In this document: one piece after another, positions 1-5,069 of the stretch | Numbering within the stretch: position 1 is the stretch's first letter | How the letters are laid out: each line of letters opens with the position of its first letter | Assembly (NCBI GenBank): GCA_946186335.1 | Contig: CAMHMW010000126.1 | Location: 1-5,090 of the forward strand | Origin: an uncultured Candidatus Melainabacteria bacterium | GTDB lineage: Bacteria > Cyanobacteriota > Vampirovibrionia > Gastranaerophilales > Gastranaerophilaceae | Direction of reading: 5' to 3' | Length of the DNA: 5,090 nucleotides | Made by a program: the position numbers and the translations under genes | The notes under the pieces: generated by a model | Databases searched by the model: none | What the model was told of the DNA's origin: nothing | The model's input: only the letters and a program-made list of their open reading frames with translations

Positions 1-79
1 AAACCATCACTAATTTATTAAACAGGGTAGTATCCATATAAAAATTAACATACCGCCCATCTTTTGGTGGTCTGCCCAT
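1..79 (-). CDS. Probable ribbon-helix-helix DNA-binding protein, N-terminal 26 residues only (partial)
   Basis: The reverse strand has ATG at 79-77, preceded seven bases upstream by a full AAGGAGG site (93-87). The frame stays open to the window edge and gives 26 residues: MGRPPKDGRYVNFYMDTT, then LFNKLVMV. A short basic start, a beta-strand-like stretch (RYVNFYMD) and then the start of a helix is the usual opening of small CopG/Arc-type ribbon-helix-helix proteins, which bind operators as dimers and often repress their own promoters. It has its own promoter (108-137) and is separated from the XRE gene by a terminator, so it is probably a separate transcript. The family call rests on 26 residues. 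An antitoxin, a plasmid-type copy or partition regulator, or a transposon regulator would all fit. The coding call is fairly sure because of the ribosome site; the function is not. Confidence 0.6.
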   Translation of the reverse strand, partial: MGRPPKDGRYVNFYMDTTLFNKLVMV

Positions 80-107
80 AGAATAACCTCCTTAATTCTT
101 TTTTTAT

Positions 108-137
108 ATTGTATCAATTTATAGTATGGTATGTAAA
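108..137 (-). promoter_or_regulatory. Promoter of the ribbon-helix-helix gene
   Basis: On the reverse strand, TTTACA (137-132) and TACAAT (113-108) are 18 bases apart, and TGA just before the -10 gives an extended -10 element. Transcription would start near 101, leaving a leader of about 20 bases before the ATG at 79. It lies just downstream of the XRE terminator, consistent with independent transcription. Confidence 0.65.
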
Positions 138-145
138 GTATTATA
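120..145. repeat. Imperfect inverted repeat over the -35 of the ribbon-helix-helix promoter
   Basis: TATAGTA (120-126) and TATTATA (139-145) form arms matching at 6 of 7 positions across a 12-base spacer. The repeat covers the -35 (132-137) and the promoter spacer, where a repressor would block polymerase. Autoregulation by the ribbon-helix-helix protein is a reasonable guess, but in such AT-rich DNA the repeat could be chance. Confidence 0.25.
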
Positions 146-151
146 CGCATT

Positions 152-182
152 AAAAAACGACGCATCTTTCGATACGCCGTTT
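152..182 (-). terminator. Intrinsic terminator of the XRE regulator gene
   Basis: Read on the reverse strand, 181-171 and 166-156 pair over 11 positions around a GAAA loop (170-167), followed by a run of T that begins inside the stem base (157-152). Two positions (160/177 and 163/174) are G-U wobbles on the reverse strand but A-C mismatches on the forward strand. The hairpin is therefore complete only for leftward transcription. It starts seven bases after the XRE stop codon and insulates the next leftward gene. Confidence 0.85.
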
Positions 183-188
183 AATTTT

Positions 189-653
189 TTATTTATCTTT
201 ATGCCCTGATACCGATATTATCGGATTTACAACATCTATCAATTCCTTTTTTACTTTTTTCATTTCACTCATTTGTTGTTGAAAAATAAAGGTATCTGCC
301 TGATTCGTATATTCCATAAATTGCATTACCATTCGTTGTAATTCTGGACGAAGAGAAAGAAATATCTTGCGAATCCGCCGTAACATCTTCGTTAATTCTT
401 TATTATCCGGTCTATAAACATCTTCAACACTGCCATGCCCCTGTAACCATTTTTCCTCTACACCTAATATTTCGGCAAGCAATTCTACACGTTCCCGTGT
501 CGGTGCAAACCGTCCAGACAAAAGCTGACTAACAGCACTAGACGATATAACCTGTCCACGATTTTTATACGCTTCCACAATATCCCTATTCCGTAGACCC
601 TTTAAAACCATAATGTAGTTAAGCCGAGCTGCAAACTCCCGATATTTGGTCAT
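189..653 (-). CDS. XRE-family helix-turn-helix transcriptional regulator (Cro/CI type), 154 aa
   Basis: A small cytoplasmic DNA-binding protein. Residues about 5-71 form the XRE helix-turn-helix domain: helix 2 near 22-34 (NRDIVEAYKNRGQ), recognition helix near 37-48 (SSSAVSQLLSGR), then the typical VELLAEILGVEEKWL (56-70). The C-terminal half (about 85-140) is predicted helical and charged, includes LRPELQRMVMQFMEY, and probably serves dimerisation. There is no LexA/CI-type peptidase motif, so induction by self-cleavage is not expected. A GTG nine bases upstream (662-660) is in frame, but the AGGAAG ribosome site ends right on it, whereas it lies eight bases from the ATG at 653; I therefore start at 653. 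The gene is divergent from the tns operon and likely controls itself and possibly tns expression through repeats in the shared intergenic region. The DNA-binding class is secure; the target is inferred from position only. Confidence 0.9.
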   Translation of the reverse strand: MTKYREFAARLNYIMVLKGLRNRDIVEAYKNRGQVISSSAVSQLLSGRFAPTRERVELLAEILGVEEKWLQGHGSVEDVYRPDNKELTKMLRRIRKIFLSLRPELQRMVMQFMEYTNQADTFIFQQQMSEMKKVKKELIDVVNPIISVSGHKDK

Positions 654-661
654 ATTCGACA

Positions 662-667
662 CTTCCT
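662..667 (-). promoter_or_regulatory. Ribosome binding site that sets the XRE start
   Basis: AGGAAG on the reverse strand (667-662) lies eight bases before the ATG at 653. It abuts and overlaps the alternative GTG (662-660), which it could not serve. This favours the 154-residue product. Confidence 0.7.
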
Positions 668-683
668 ATAACAGTATAACCAC

Positions 684-692
684 ATTATAGCA
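684..692 (-). promoter_or_regulatory. Extended -10 promoter of the XRE regulator
   Basis: On the reverse strand TGC plus TATAAT (692-684) is a perfect extended -10, with a predicted start near 677, about 24 bases before the ATG. No good -35 is visible 17 or 18 bases upstream, as is common when the extended -10 is strong. An inverted pair CTATAA (665-670) / TTATAG (685-690) brackets the start region and could be an autoregulatory site, though it is weak evidence. Confidence 0.7.
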
Positions 693-858
693 AGTTTTGA
701 ATAAAACCGGAAGATGTTTACAAAAGTAAAAAGCACAAAAGTTATAAAAATTTTACCAATTCGAGCTTTTTGTTTTTCCCCATTTTTCAATAGCCAAAAC
801 ACCAAAACCTGCATATAAAGGGACTTTCAGAAGGCGTGACACAAACATTTCACAATTT

Positions 859-914
859 AATGTTGATTAAAAAACGTAAATTTTTTACCAAAATGTAGTG
901 GTAAAAACGGCAAA
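859..914 (+). repeat. Pair of related direct repeats, candidate TnsB-binding sites
   Basis: Two copies, beginning at 859 and 892 (33 bases apart), share AATGT, one variable base, G, four variable bases, then AAAAACG, two variable bases and AAA. They match at 15 of 22 positions. A partial third relative (AATGTATG) starts at 929. Each contains a TGT shortly after its start, and Tn7-family ends begin with TGT. The spacing and repetition resemble an array of transposase sites, but identity is modest and A-runs inflate the match. Confidence 0.35.
882..907. repeat. Perfect 9-base inverted repeat, candidate operator
   Basis: TTTTTACCA (882-890) and TGGTAAAAA (899-907) are exact reverse complements with an 8-base spacer. 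The size (26 bases, dyad symmetry) suits a dimeric HTH regulator such as the divergent XRE protein. It lies about 90 bases upstream of the tns -35 and about 190 bases from the XRE -10, so direct steric block of either promoter is not obvious. It overlaps the second direct repeat at 892-914, so a transposase site is an alternative. Confidence 0.5.
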
Positions 915-925
915 AATACAGTTAA

Positions 926-968
926 AATAATGTATGTAGCGGTTTTGCACTTGCGTTAATACATTGTT
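926..968. repeat. Imperfect 10-base inverted repeat upstream of the tns promoter
   Basis: AATAATGTAT (926-935) and ATACATTGTT (959-968) are inverted copies matching at 9 of 10 positions, with a perfect 7-base core AATGTAT/ATACATT and a 23-base spacer. The right arm ends 28 bases before the tns -35. It could be a regulator site or two opposed TnsB sites; no function is assigned. Confidence 0.35.
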
Positions 969-996
969 TTTTGGTAGAGTGATTACAGTAAAGATA

Positions 997-1025
997 TTGA
1001 TTTTATTCTGAAACTATGCTACAAT
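997..1025 (+). promoter_or_regulatory. Promoter of the tns operon
   Basis: TTGATT (997-1002) and TACAAT (1020-1025) are separated by exactly 17 bases, and TGC (1017-1019) makes the -10 extended. The predicted start is near 1031-1032, giving an untranslated leader of about 190 bases before the tnsB ATG. That leader contains the oppositely transcribed antisense RNA unit. Confidence 0.75.
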
Positions 1026-1045
1026 AAAAGAGTAAAATCAACAAT

Positions 1046-1086
1046 AAAAAACGCCGGGGATTGAGTTTGGCAGCCCACCCCGACGC
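1046..1086 (-). terminator. Intrinsic terminator of the antisense RNA
   Basis: On the reverse strand CGTCGGGG (1085-1078) pairs with CCCCGGCG (1059-1052) through eight positions including one U-G wobble. It extends by G-U and A-U pairs into a run of six U (1051-1046). A small inner stem (1077-1075 with 1070-1068, GCTG loop) stacks on it with an 8-base bulge on one side. On the forward strand the wobble is a C-A mismatch and no T-run follows, so the signal is directional leftward. Confidence 0.8.
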
Positions 1087-1138
1087 TTTGCAACCCGGAC
1101 AGATACAGCGTTTGCTGTGTTTTTGTCTGTCCATCCGC
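1046..1138 (-). ncRNA. Candidate cis-antisense small RNA (about 93 nt) to the tns leader
   Basis: A complete small transcription unit lies inside the tns leader on the reverse strand: a consensus promoter at 1174-1145, a predicted start near 1138, and an intrinsic terminator ending at 1046. The RNA folds into two stem-loops. Stem 1 pairs GGACAGA (1132-1126) with TCTGTCC (1103-1097) and encloses ACAGC/GCTGT with an AAAC loop. Stem 2 is the terminator. A short linker including GGGTTGCAAA (about 1096-1087) separates them. No good ribosome site plus ORF is seen in it, so it is probably non-coding. It is fully complementary to the tns mRNA leader, about 73-165 bases upstream of tnsB. Known precedent is RNA-OUT of IS10, which represses transposase expression, and plasmid copy-control antisense RNAs. 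The unit is seen in the sequence; its regulatory role is inference, and I do not recognise the RNA as a described family. Confidence 0.65.
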
Positions 1139-1144
1139 ATTCTT

Positions 1145-1174
1145 ATTGTAACATAATTTTCTCTGTTATGTCAA
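1145..1174 (-). promoter_or_regulatory. Promoter of the antisense RNA inside the tns leader
   Basis: On the reverse strand a perfect TTGACA -35 (1174-1169) and TACAAT -10 (1150-1145) are 18 bases apart; the -10 sequence is the same as that of the tns promoter. It points toward the tns promoter, so the two units transcribe through each other. Confidence 0.75.
1151..1171. repeat. Short inverted repeat within the antisense promoter
   Basis: ACATAA (1151-1156) and TTATGT (1166-1171) are exact inverted copies with a 9-base spacer. They fill the gap between the -10 and -35 of the antisense promoter and overlap the -35. A repressor site or a weak hairpin in the tns leader is possible; six-base arms are also compatible with chance. 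Confidence 0.25.
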
Positions 1175-1210
1175 CAAGAAATGCGATGGAAAACAAGTCT
1201 TATAGACAGA

Positions 1211-1216
1211 AGGAGG
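1211..1216 (+). promoter_or_regulatory. Ribosome binding site that sets the tnsB start
   Basis: AGGAGG lies five bases before the ATG at 1222. In-frame upstream candidates (GTG 1117, ATG 1168, ATG 1186) have no comparable site. The GTG at 1117 also lies inside the structured leader. Confidence 0.8.
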
Positions 1217-1221
1217 ATATT

Positions 1222-3471
1222 ATGAGTACAAATGAAACGCCGAAAACTACTGTTGCTATCTATTGTTTCATGCGTCTGCATGATACAAAAAACAACAAGG
1301 ATTATCGTATCCTTAACATTACCGCTGATGAAATTGTGATTATCGGCTTGGGGTCTTTTTCCTTATTAGATATCCAAATCACTAGCGGCAAAGTGTTGAT
1401 GAAGCAAATCAACTCTGGTGAAGTCACTATTGTTGACGAACCGGAAGACAACCTGATTGCAGATGTTAATTCGCTTTCTGGGACACAACGTATTAAATAT
1501 GAAACAGATAAGCTTATTATTGATGCAATCAACGCCGAATATGCACCCAGCTATCTCGGTCTGTTGGGGAAACAGTCAAAACCTGTCATTAAAAATATTA
1601 TCCGTTCCTCAAAATTGACACGGGCTGGGGTATGGCGGGTCATCATCCGTTACTTACAATCCGGTTGCAAATATTCTTCCCTATTAAAGAAGAAGCCTGA
1701 TTGCGATTGGAAAGATAAGACCACGGCTTACAAACGGGGCAGGGTATCCAATAATCCTGAACGCAACGGTAAAATTCTTACCGATGCTGACCGTGAGATT
1801 ATGAAAGAATATGTACACAAGTACATTTCCAATCCGTTGATTACGAAGAAGAAGTGCTATGATGACATGATTATCGAGCATTATACGGAAACATCGTTTG
1901 ACGGAAAAGGATATGTGTATGCAGAACTTCCCCCCGACAAACGCCCAACCCTTGACCAGTTTATATATTTTATGAAAAGACATACCACGAAAGAACAGCG
2001 TATGGAGTCACGGTTAGGCAGACGGGAATTTCGTAATCAGAAACGCCTGCTGGTTGGTACATCCCTCAACGGTGTAACAGGACCTGCTTCTATTGTAGAA
2101 ATGGACGCTTGCGAACTGGACGTTTCCGTTATTTCTGCCATGAAATATAAGAAAGATACGGAAGATACAAAAGATAAAAAAGCTGTCGGAAGCCCTGTGG
2201 TGTACTTTATGATTGACCTCTACAGTAAACTTATCCTTGCTGCATCCATCAGCTTTGATAACAACAGCATTTTGGCAATGACCAACTGCCTTGCAAGTTT
2301 GGTTGAAGATAAAGAAGCTTTATTAAATTCTTTGGGTATAACCCTTACCCCGACAAAATCGGGGATAACCCTGTCTGACGCAATGCCCCAAAATATTCTC
2401 CCGAAGGTAATCCGTATGGACCACGGGGCAGATTTTATCAGCAAACAGGCACAGCGGATTGGCCAACAACTCAATGTTGAAGTCCAGTACGCTCCCCCTG
2501 GCACCGGTTCTATGAAAGGAAGCGTTGAAAATTCTTTTCACAAGTTCCAAGGGTATTTTATGGATTTGATGTATAAAAAGGGGGCAAAGCTTAACGACGG
2601 GGTAACTCAACCCAACAAGGAAGCAGTTTTGACCATCGAAGATATAAAATTTTTAATGTATTCTTTTATTCTGGAACACAACACTGTTCAACACGATGTT
2701 AATTATCACCTGACCCCAGATATGGTCAAATGCGGGGTAGGGCATGTCCCTGCTGAAGTCTGGAGATACGGGATACAACACGCAGAAAATCCTACGTACA
2801 TTACTGATAGAAACCAGTTTTTGTTTTCCCTGCTTACCCCTGTATCCGCAAAACTCCGCCGTGACGGGATTAAAGATCGGAAGAGCACACGCATCCCCGA
2901 TTTGAATTCTGACACTTCCATCCGTAATGCTATGTTAAGAACAAATAGTGGGTCTGTACCTTTTCAAATTTATATTGACCTTCGTTCTGTTGCCCAAATC
3001 TATTACCTTGACGACAACCGCAAATTATGGACGGCAAAACTGGTGCAAGACATCAATCACAAAGATTTTCTTAAAATGACGTGGCCGGATTTTGACCGGT
3101 TTTTAAAAGATGAAAAAGAACTTCTTGCCCAAAAAGATGTTGAGACAGGGAAAACCCGCAGGGCACACCGCCGTATAAACAAAGCCATTGTTGCCGAAGC
3201 AAAATACCGTAAGGGAAAAACCGACGATAAAGATATGAAAAAAACACGGGCAGAAGAACGTACCCGTGTTGCGTTAGAACTTGCATTCAGTAATCGGTTT
3301 GGATTGGGGGAATCAAAAGATGTTTCTGAATCCACGAAACAGATACCCCAAGCTCCCGAACCTGCTGAAAAACCTGTTGATTTGGCAAGCATGACAGAAG
3401 CGGAATTAGAAGAATACCGTAAGAAGCAGATTGCCATGTTAGCAAATTTTGATGAAGATAATGATTATTAA
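1222..3471 (+). CDS. tnsB: TnsB-family DDE transposase of a Tn7-like element, 749 aa
   Basis: The strand-transfer transposase: it binds the transposon ends and joins their 3' ends to target DNA. Residues about 1-100 resemble the N-terminal region of TnsB proteins. About 118-165 is a helix-turn-helix DNA-binding region (KLTRAGVWRVIIRYLQSGCKYSSLL). The RNase H-fold catalytic core runs about 285-445, with D295 in IVEMDAC, D400 in VIRMDHGADF and E436 in MKGSVENSF; D400 and E436 are exactly 35 residues apart, a classic DD(35)E. A Mu-type C-terminal beta-barrel region follows (about 530-610). The highly charged tail (about 611-749) is where TnsB proteins contact TnsC. Length is close to Tn7 TnsB (about 700 aa). 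All catalytic residues are present, so it looks active. The start at 1222 is chosen from its ribosome site. tnsC follows after 18 bases. No TnsA-type endonuclease domain is fused to it and no tnsA gene precedes it. Confidence 0.92.
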   Translation: MSTNETPKTTVAIYCFMRLHDTKNNKDYRILNITADEIVIIGLGSFSLLDIQITSGKVLMKQINSGEVTIVDEPEDNLIADVNSLSGTQRIKYETDKLIIDAINAEYAPSYLGLLGKQSKPVIKNIIRSSKLTRAGVWRVIIRYLQSGCKYSSLLKKKPDCDWKDKTTAYKRGRVSNNPERNGKILTDADREIMKEYVHKYISNPLITKKKCYDDMIIEHYTETSFDGKGYVYAELPPDKRPTLDQFIYFMKRHTTKEQRMESRLGRREFRNQKRLLVGTSLNGVTGPASIVEMDACELDVSVISAMKYKKDTEDTKDKKAVGSPVVYFMIDLYSKLILAASISFDNNSILAMTNCLASLVEDKEALLNSLGITLTPTKSGITLSDAMPQNILPKVIRMDHGADFISKQAQRIGQQLNVEVQYAPPGTGSMKGSVENSFHKFQGYFMDLMYKKGAKLNDGVTQPNKEAVLTIEDIKFLMYSFILEHNTVQHDVNYHLTPDMVKCGVGHVPAEVWRYGIQHAENPTYITDRNQFLFSLLTPVSAKLRRDGIKDRKSTRIPDLNSDTSIRNAMLRTNSGSVPFQIYIDLRSVAQIYYLDDNRKLWTAKLVQDINHKDFLKMTWPDFDRFLKDEKELLAQKDVETGKTRRAHRRINKAIVAEAKYRKGKTDDKDMKKTRAEERTRVALELAFSNRFGLGESKDVSESTKQIPQAPEPAEKPVDLASMTEAELEEYRKKQIAMLANFDEDNDY

Positions 3472-3476
3472 AAAAT

Positions 3477-3481
3477 GGAGG
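3477..3481 (+). promoter_or_regulatory. Ribosome binding site that sets the tnsC start
   Basis: GGAGG (3477-3481) is eight bases before the ATG at 3490. The in-frame ATG at 3475 overlaps this site and has no ribosome site of its own, so it is rejected as the start. Confidence 0.75.
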
Positions 3482-3489
3482 TATTTATT

Positions 3490-5058
3490 ATGAACCAGTA
3501 TAGTGATTTAATCGACCCCAAACGCAATCTTATTTTATCTGCACCCGCACGGCATATTTCCCGTGTCGATACGGATAACATTTTTGTTACTGCATTACCA
3601 CAAAAACGCAATATGATGGAACTTGTCGAAGAGTGTTCGAAATCACCGGGGCTTCCCCCGTTGGCATCCTTTGACAAATTGACATATGACGAAAAAATTG
3701 CGGTCATCCAAAAATTAGGCTATGCAAGAATTTATCTTCCTTACTATTCCATTCTCGAAGACTTGGTTGACCGTGCACTTGTTAATTCTTATGAACGCCG
3801 TGCTGTAATCGAAAGCAAACTGCCCAAAAATTATACGTATCAAGATACAGATATGTCAACGTACCAAATTTCAGATATTAACGAACTTTCTGATGCCCCG
3901 TCAGGATTTTCGTTGATTGGAGCGAGCGGATGCGGTAAATCAACAGGTATTAATAACGTATTACGTAAATACCCGAAGATTATCATTCATAATCCGGGTA
4001 CATTACATCAGTTTGTACAAATTCCTGTTTTGTGCATCCATATGTCCGAAAACAACAATTTTCACGGATTGTATCAGCGAATTGGCTGGACAATTGACAG
4101 GATTTTAGGAAATACATCATGTGCTTACGAGAATGAACTGGGACGTAAAGGAGACACCCTTGCTGTCAAATTCAATAAACTTTGTAATATTATTCGTGTT
4201 TTTAACATTGGACTTTTGATTGTTGATGAAATCGAACTAATTTCCATATCAAAAACAAAAGAAGGGTCATTGGAAACTTTCATGTCGCTTTCAAACATTA
4301 CTGGCATCGCTGTCGGTGTCATCGGAACAGAAGACGCTTATGCCAAACTGTTCCATCACCCCCGCATCACTCGCCGTATCGGTGACCTCATCAACGCCGA
4401 CTCTTACTGTTCCAGTAAAGGATGTATCAAAAGTATCCTTAATACGATGTATACCTATCTTCCCAATCCCAGTCTTCCTACGGATGATTGTATTGATGCT
4501 TTTTATCAAGAAAGTAACGGTGTAATTGCCTATATTTCTAAAATTTTTACTGCTGTTGCTACCGAAATCATTCAATTGCAATCAAAATGTAAAAAGTCAG
4601 ATATTACACCGGAACTGATTAAAAGAGTTTCTAAAAAATGCATTGCCGGACGATACGTCTTCGATAAAAACAATAAAGAGAACCGCATTATTGAAGACGA
4701 AGAATATTCCATTGCAACTGCACGGAAGCTTATGGAAAGCAATAACGAACCGTTAGAACTTCCTGAAACTCCGCAGGTAGACCGTATGCCTTCGGTACGT
4801 AATGTTGTAAAAGAAGCATTTCATGCGTTTTACGGCAATAAATACGCTGATGAAGCGATTGAGTCTGCTTTACGTAAAATCATTAATAATGTTCCGGAAA
4901 ACAACGTTCAGGCTATCATCACTGCAACTCTTGCCGAATTGAAACGCAGAGAAGAAGCTAAAAACAAACGCGAAGAAAAGAAGAAGCAACAGGAACAGGC
5001 TCTTGTTGATTTACAGCAGCTGAAGAAATCACTGCCTGTTTCTACTGATACATTATAG
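3490..5058 (+). CDS. tnsC: TnsC-family AAA+ ATPase, transposition regulator, 522 aa
   Basis: An ATP-dependent regulator that in Tn7-like systems assembles on target DNA, links the target-selecting TniQ/TnsD protein to the transposase, and stimulates TnsB. The Walker A motif is GASGCGKS at 144-151 (K150), Walker B is LLIVDE at 242-247 (D246, E247), a sensor-1-like GVIGTEDA lies at 276-283, and an arginine-rich RITRRIGDL (292-300) is a candidate arginine finger. About 140 residues precede Walker A, and the C-terminal end (about 480-515) is a Lys/Glu-rich, probably coiled-coil helix. The size and long N-terminal part match Tn7 TnsC (about 555 aa) rather than the short TniB or type V-K TnsC proteins (about 270-340 aa). 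That is notable because TnsA, the usual partner of the Tn7 TnsC C-terminus, is missing upstream. Its stop overlaps the ribosome site of the next gene. Confidence 0.9.
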   Translation: MNQYSDLIDPKRNLILSAPARHISRVDTDNIFVTALPQKRNMMELVEECSKSPGLPPLASFDKLTYDEKIAVIQKLGYARIYLPYYSILEDLVDRALVNSYERRAVIESKLPKNYTYQDTDMSTYQISDINELSDAPSGFSLIGASGCGKSTGINNVLRKYPKIIIHNPGTLHQFVQIPVLCIHMSENNNFHGLYQRIGWTIDRILGNTSCAYENELGRKGDTLAVKFNKLCNIIRVFNIGLLIVDEIELISISKTKEGSLETFMSLSNITGIAVGVIGTEDAYAKLFHHPRITRRIGDLINADSYCSSKGCIKSILNTMYTYLPNPSLPTDDCIDAFYQESNGVIAYISKIFTAVATEIIQLQSKCKKSDITPELIKRVSKKCIAGRYVFDKNNKENRIIEDEEYSIATARKLMESNNEPLELPETPQVDRMPSVRNVVKEAFHAFYGNKYADEAIESALRKIINNVPENNVQAIITATLAELKRREEAKNKREEKKKQQEQALVDLQQLKKSLPVSTDTL

Positions 5059-5062
5059 GAGG
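5058..5062 (+). promoter_or_regulatory. Ribosome binding site of the third tns-operon gene, overlapping the tnsC stop
   Basis: GGAGG starts on the last base of the tnsC TAG codon (5056-5058) and is seven bases before GTG at 5070. This arrangement suggests translational coupling between tnsC and the next gene. Confidence 0.7.
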
Positions 5063-5069
5063 AAGCATT

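Larger units (their letters stand above)
663..996. other. Non-coding divergent control region and possible transposon end
   Basis: These 334 bases between the XRE gene and the tns promoter are AT-rich and hold no convincing gene. Besides the XRE promoter they contain a perfect 9-base inverted repeat (882-907), a pair of related direct repeats (859-880 and 892-914), and a 10-base imperfect inverted repeat (926-968). TTACCA-like words recur on both strands (753-758, 885-890, 899-904 reverse, and CTACCA at 972-977 reverse). A 7-base inverted pair AAAAAGC (728-734) / GCTTTTT (765-771) is also present. In Tn7-like elements, TnsB-binding sites cluster at the end next to the tns genes, so part of this region may be that end. 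Operators for the XRE protein are the other reading, and both could be true. Confidence 0.45.
1032..1221 (+). other. Long structured 5' leader of the tns mRNA
   Basis: The leader inferred from the tns promoter is unusually long for a transposase operon. It contains the complements of both antisense stem-loops: 1052-1059 with 1078-1085 (one A-C mismatch on this strand) and 1097-1103 with 1126-1132 (seven perfect pairs) enclosing 1105-1109 with 1114-1118. The segment TCTGTC (1126-1131) could pair instead with GACAGA (1205-1210), which directly precedes the AGGAGG of tnsB. This might allow structure to influence ribosome access. The promoter-based start is predicted, not measured. Confidence 0.5.

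Noticed and set aside
714..818. Forward-strand ORF of 34 codons (MFTKVKSTKV start) in the intergenic region
   Set aside because: The only purine-rich stretch, GGAAG, ends right against the ATG, too close to act. The composition is that of AT-rich non-coding DNA, and it overlaps the repeats.
1105..1124. Rightward attenuator in the tns leader: hairpin ACAGC-GTTT-GCTGT followed by T5
   Set aside because: The stem is only five pairs and the T-run is interrupted by G on both sides. The same bases form a longer 7-pair stem with 1097-1103 and 1126-1132, so intrinsic termination on this strand is unlikely.
1046..1138. CRISPR-like repeat or guide RNA reading of the small RNA
   Set aside because: There is only a single unit, no repeat-spacer periodicity, and no Cas gene in the window. 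Antisense control explains promoter, terminator and position more simply.
1117..1221. N-terminal extension of TnsB from GTG 1117 (or ATG 1168)
   Set aside because: There is no ribosome site before these codons, and the stretch overlaps the leader hairpin and the antisense promoter. The ATG at 1222 has a strong AGGAGG at proper spacing.
3057..3437. Reverse-strand ORF of 126 aa within tnsB, and other reverse ORFs inside tnsB and tnsC
   Set aside because: They lie antisense to well-supported conserved proteins, lack ribosome sites and show serine-rich, low-meaning translations typical of shadow frames.
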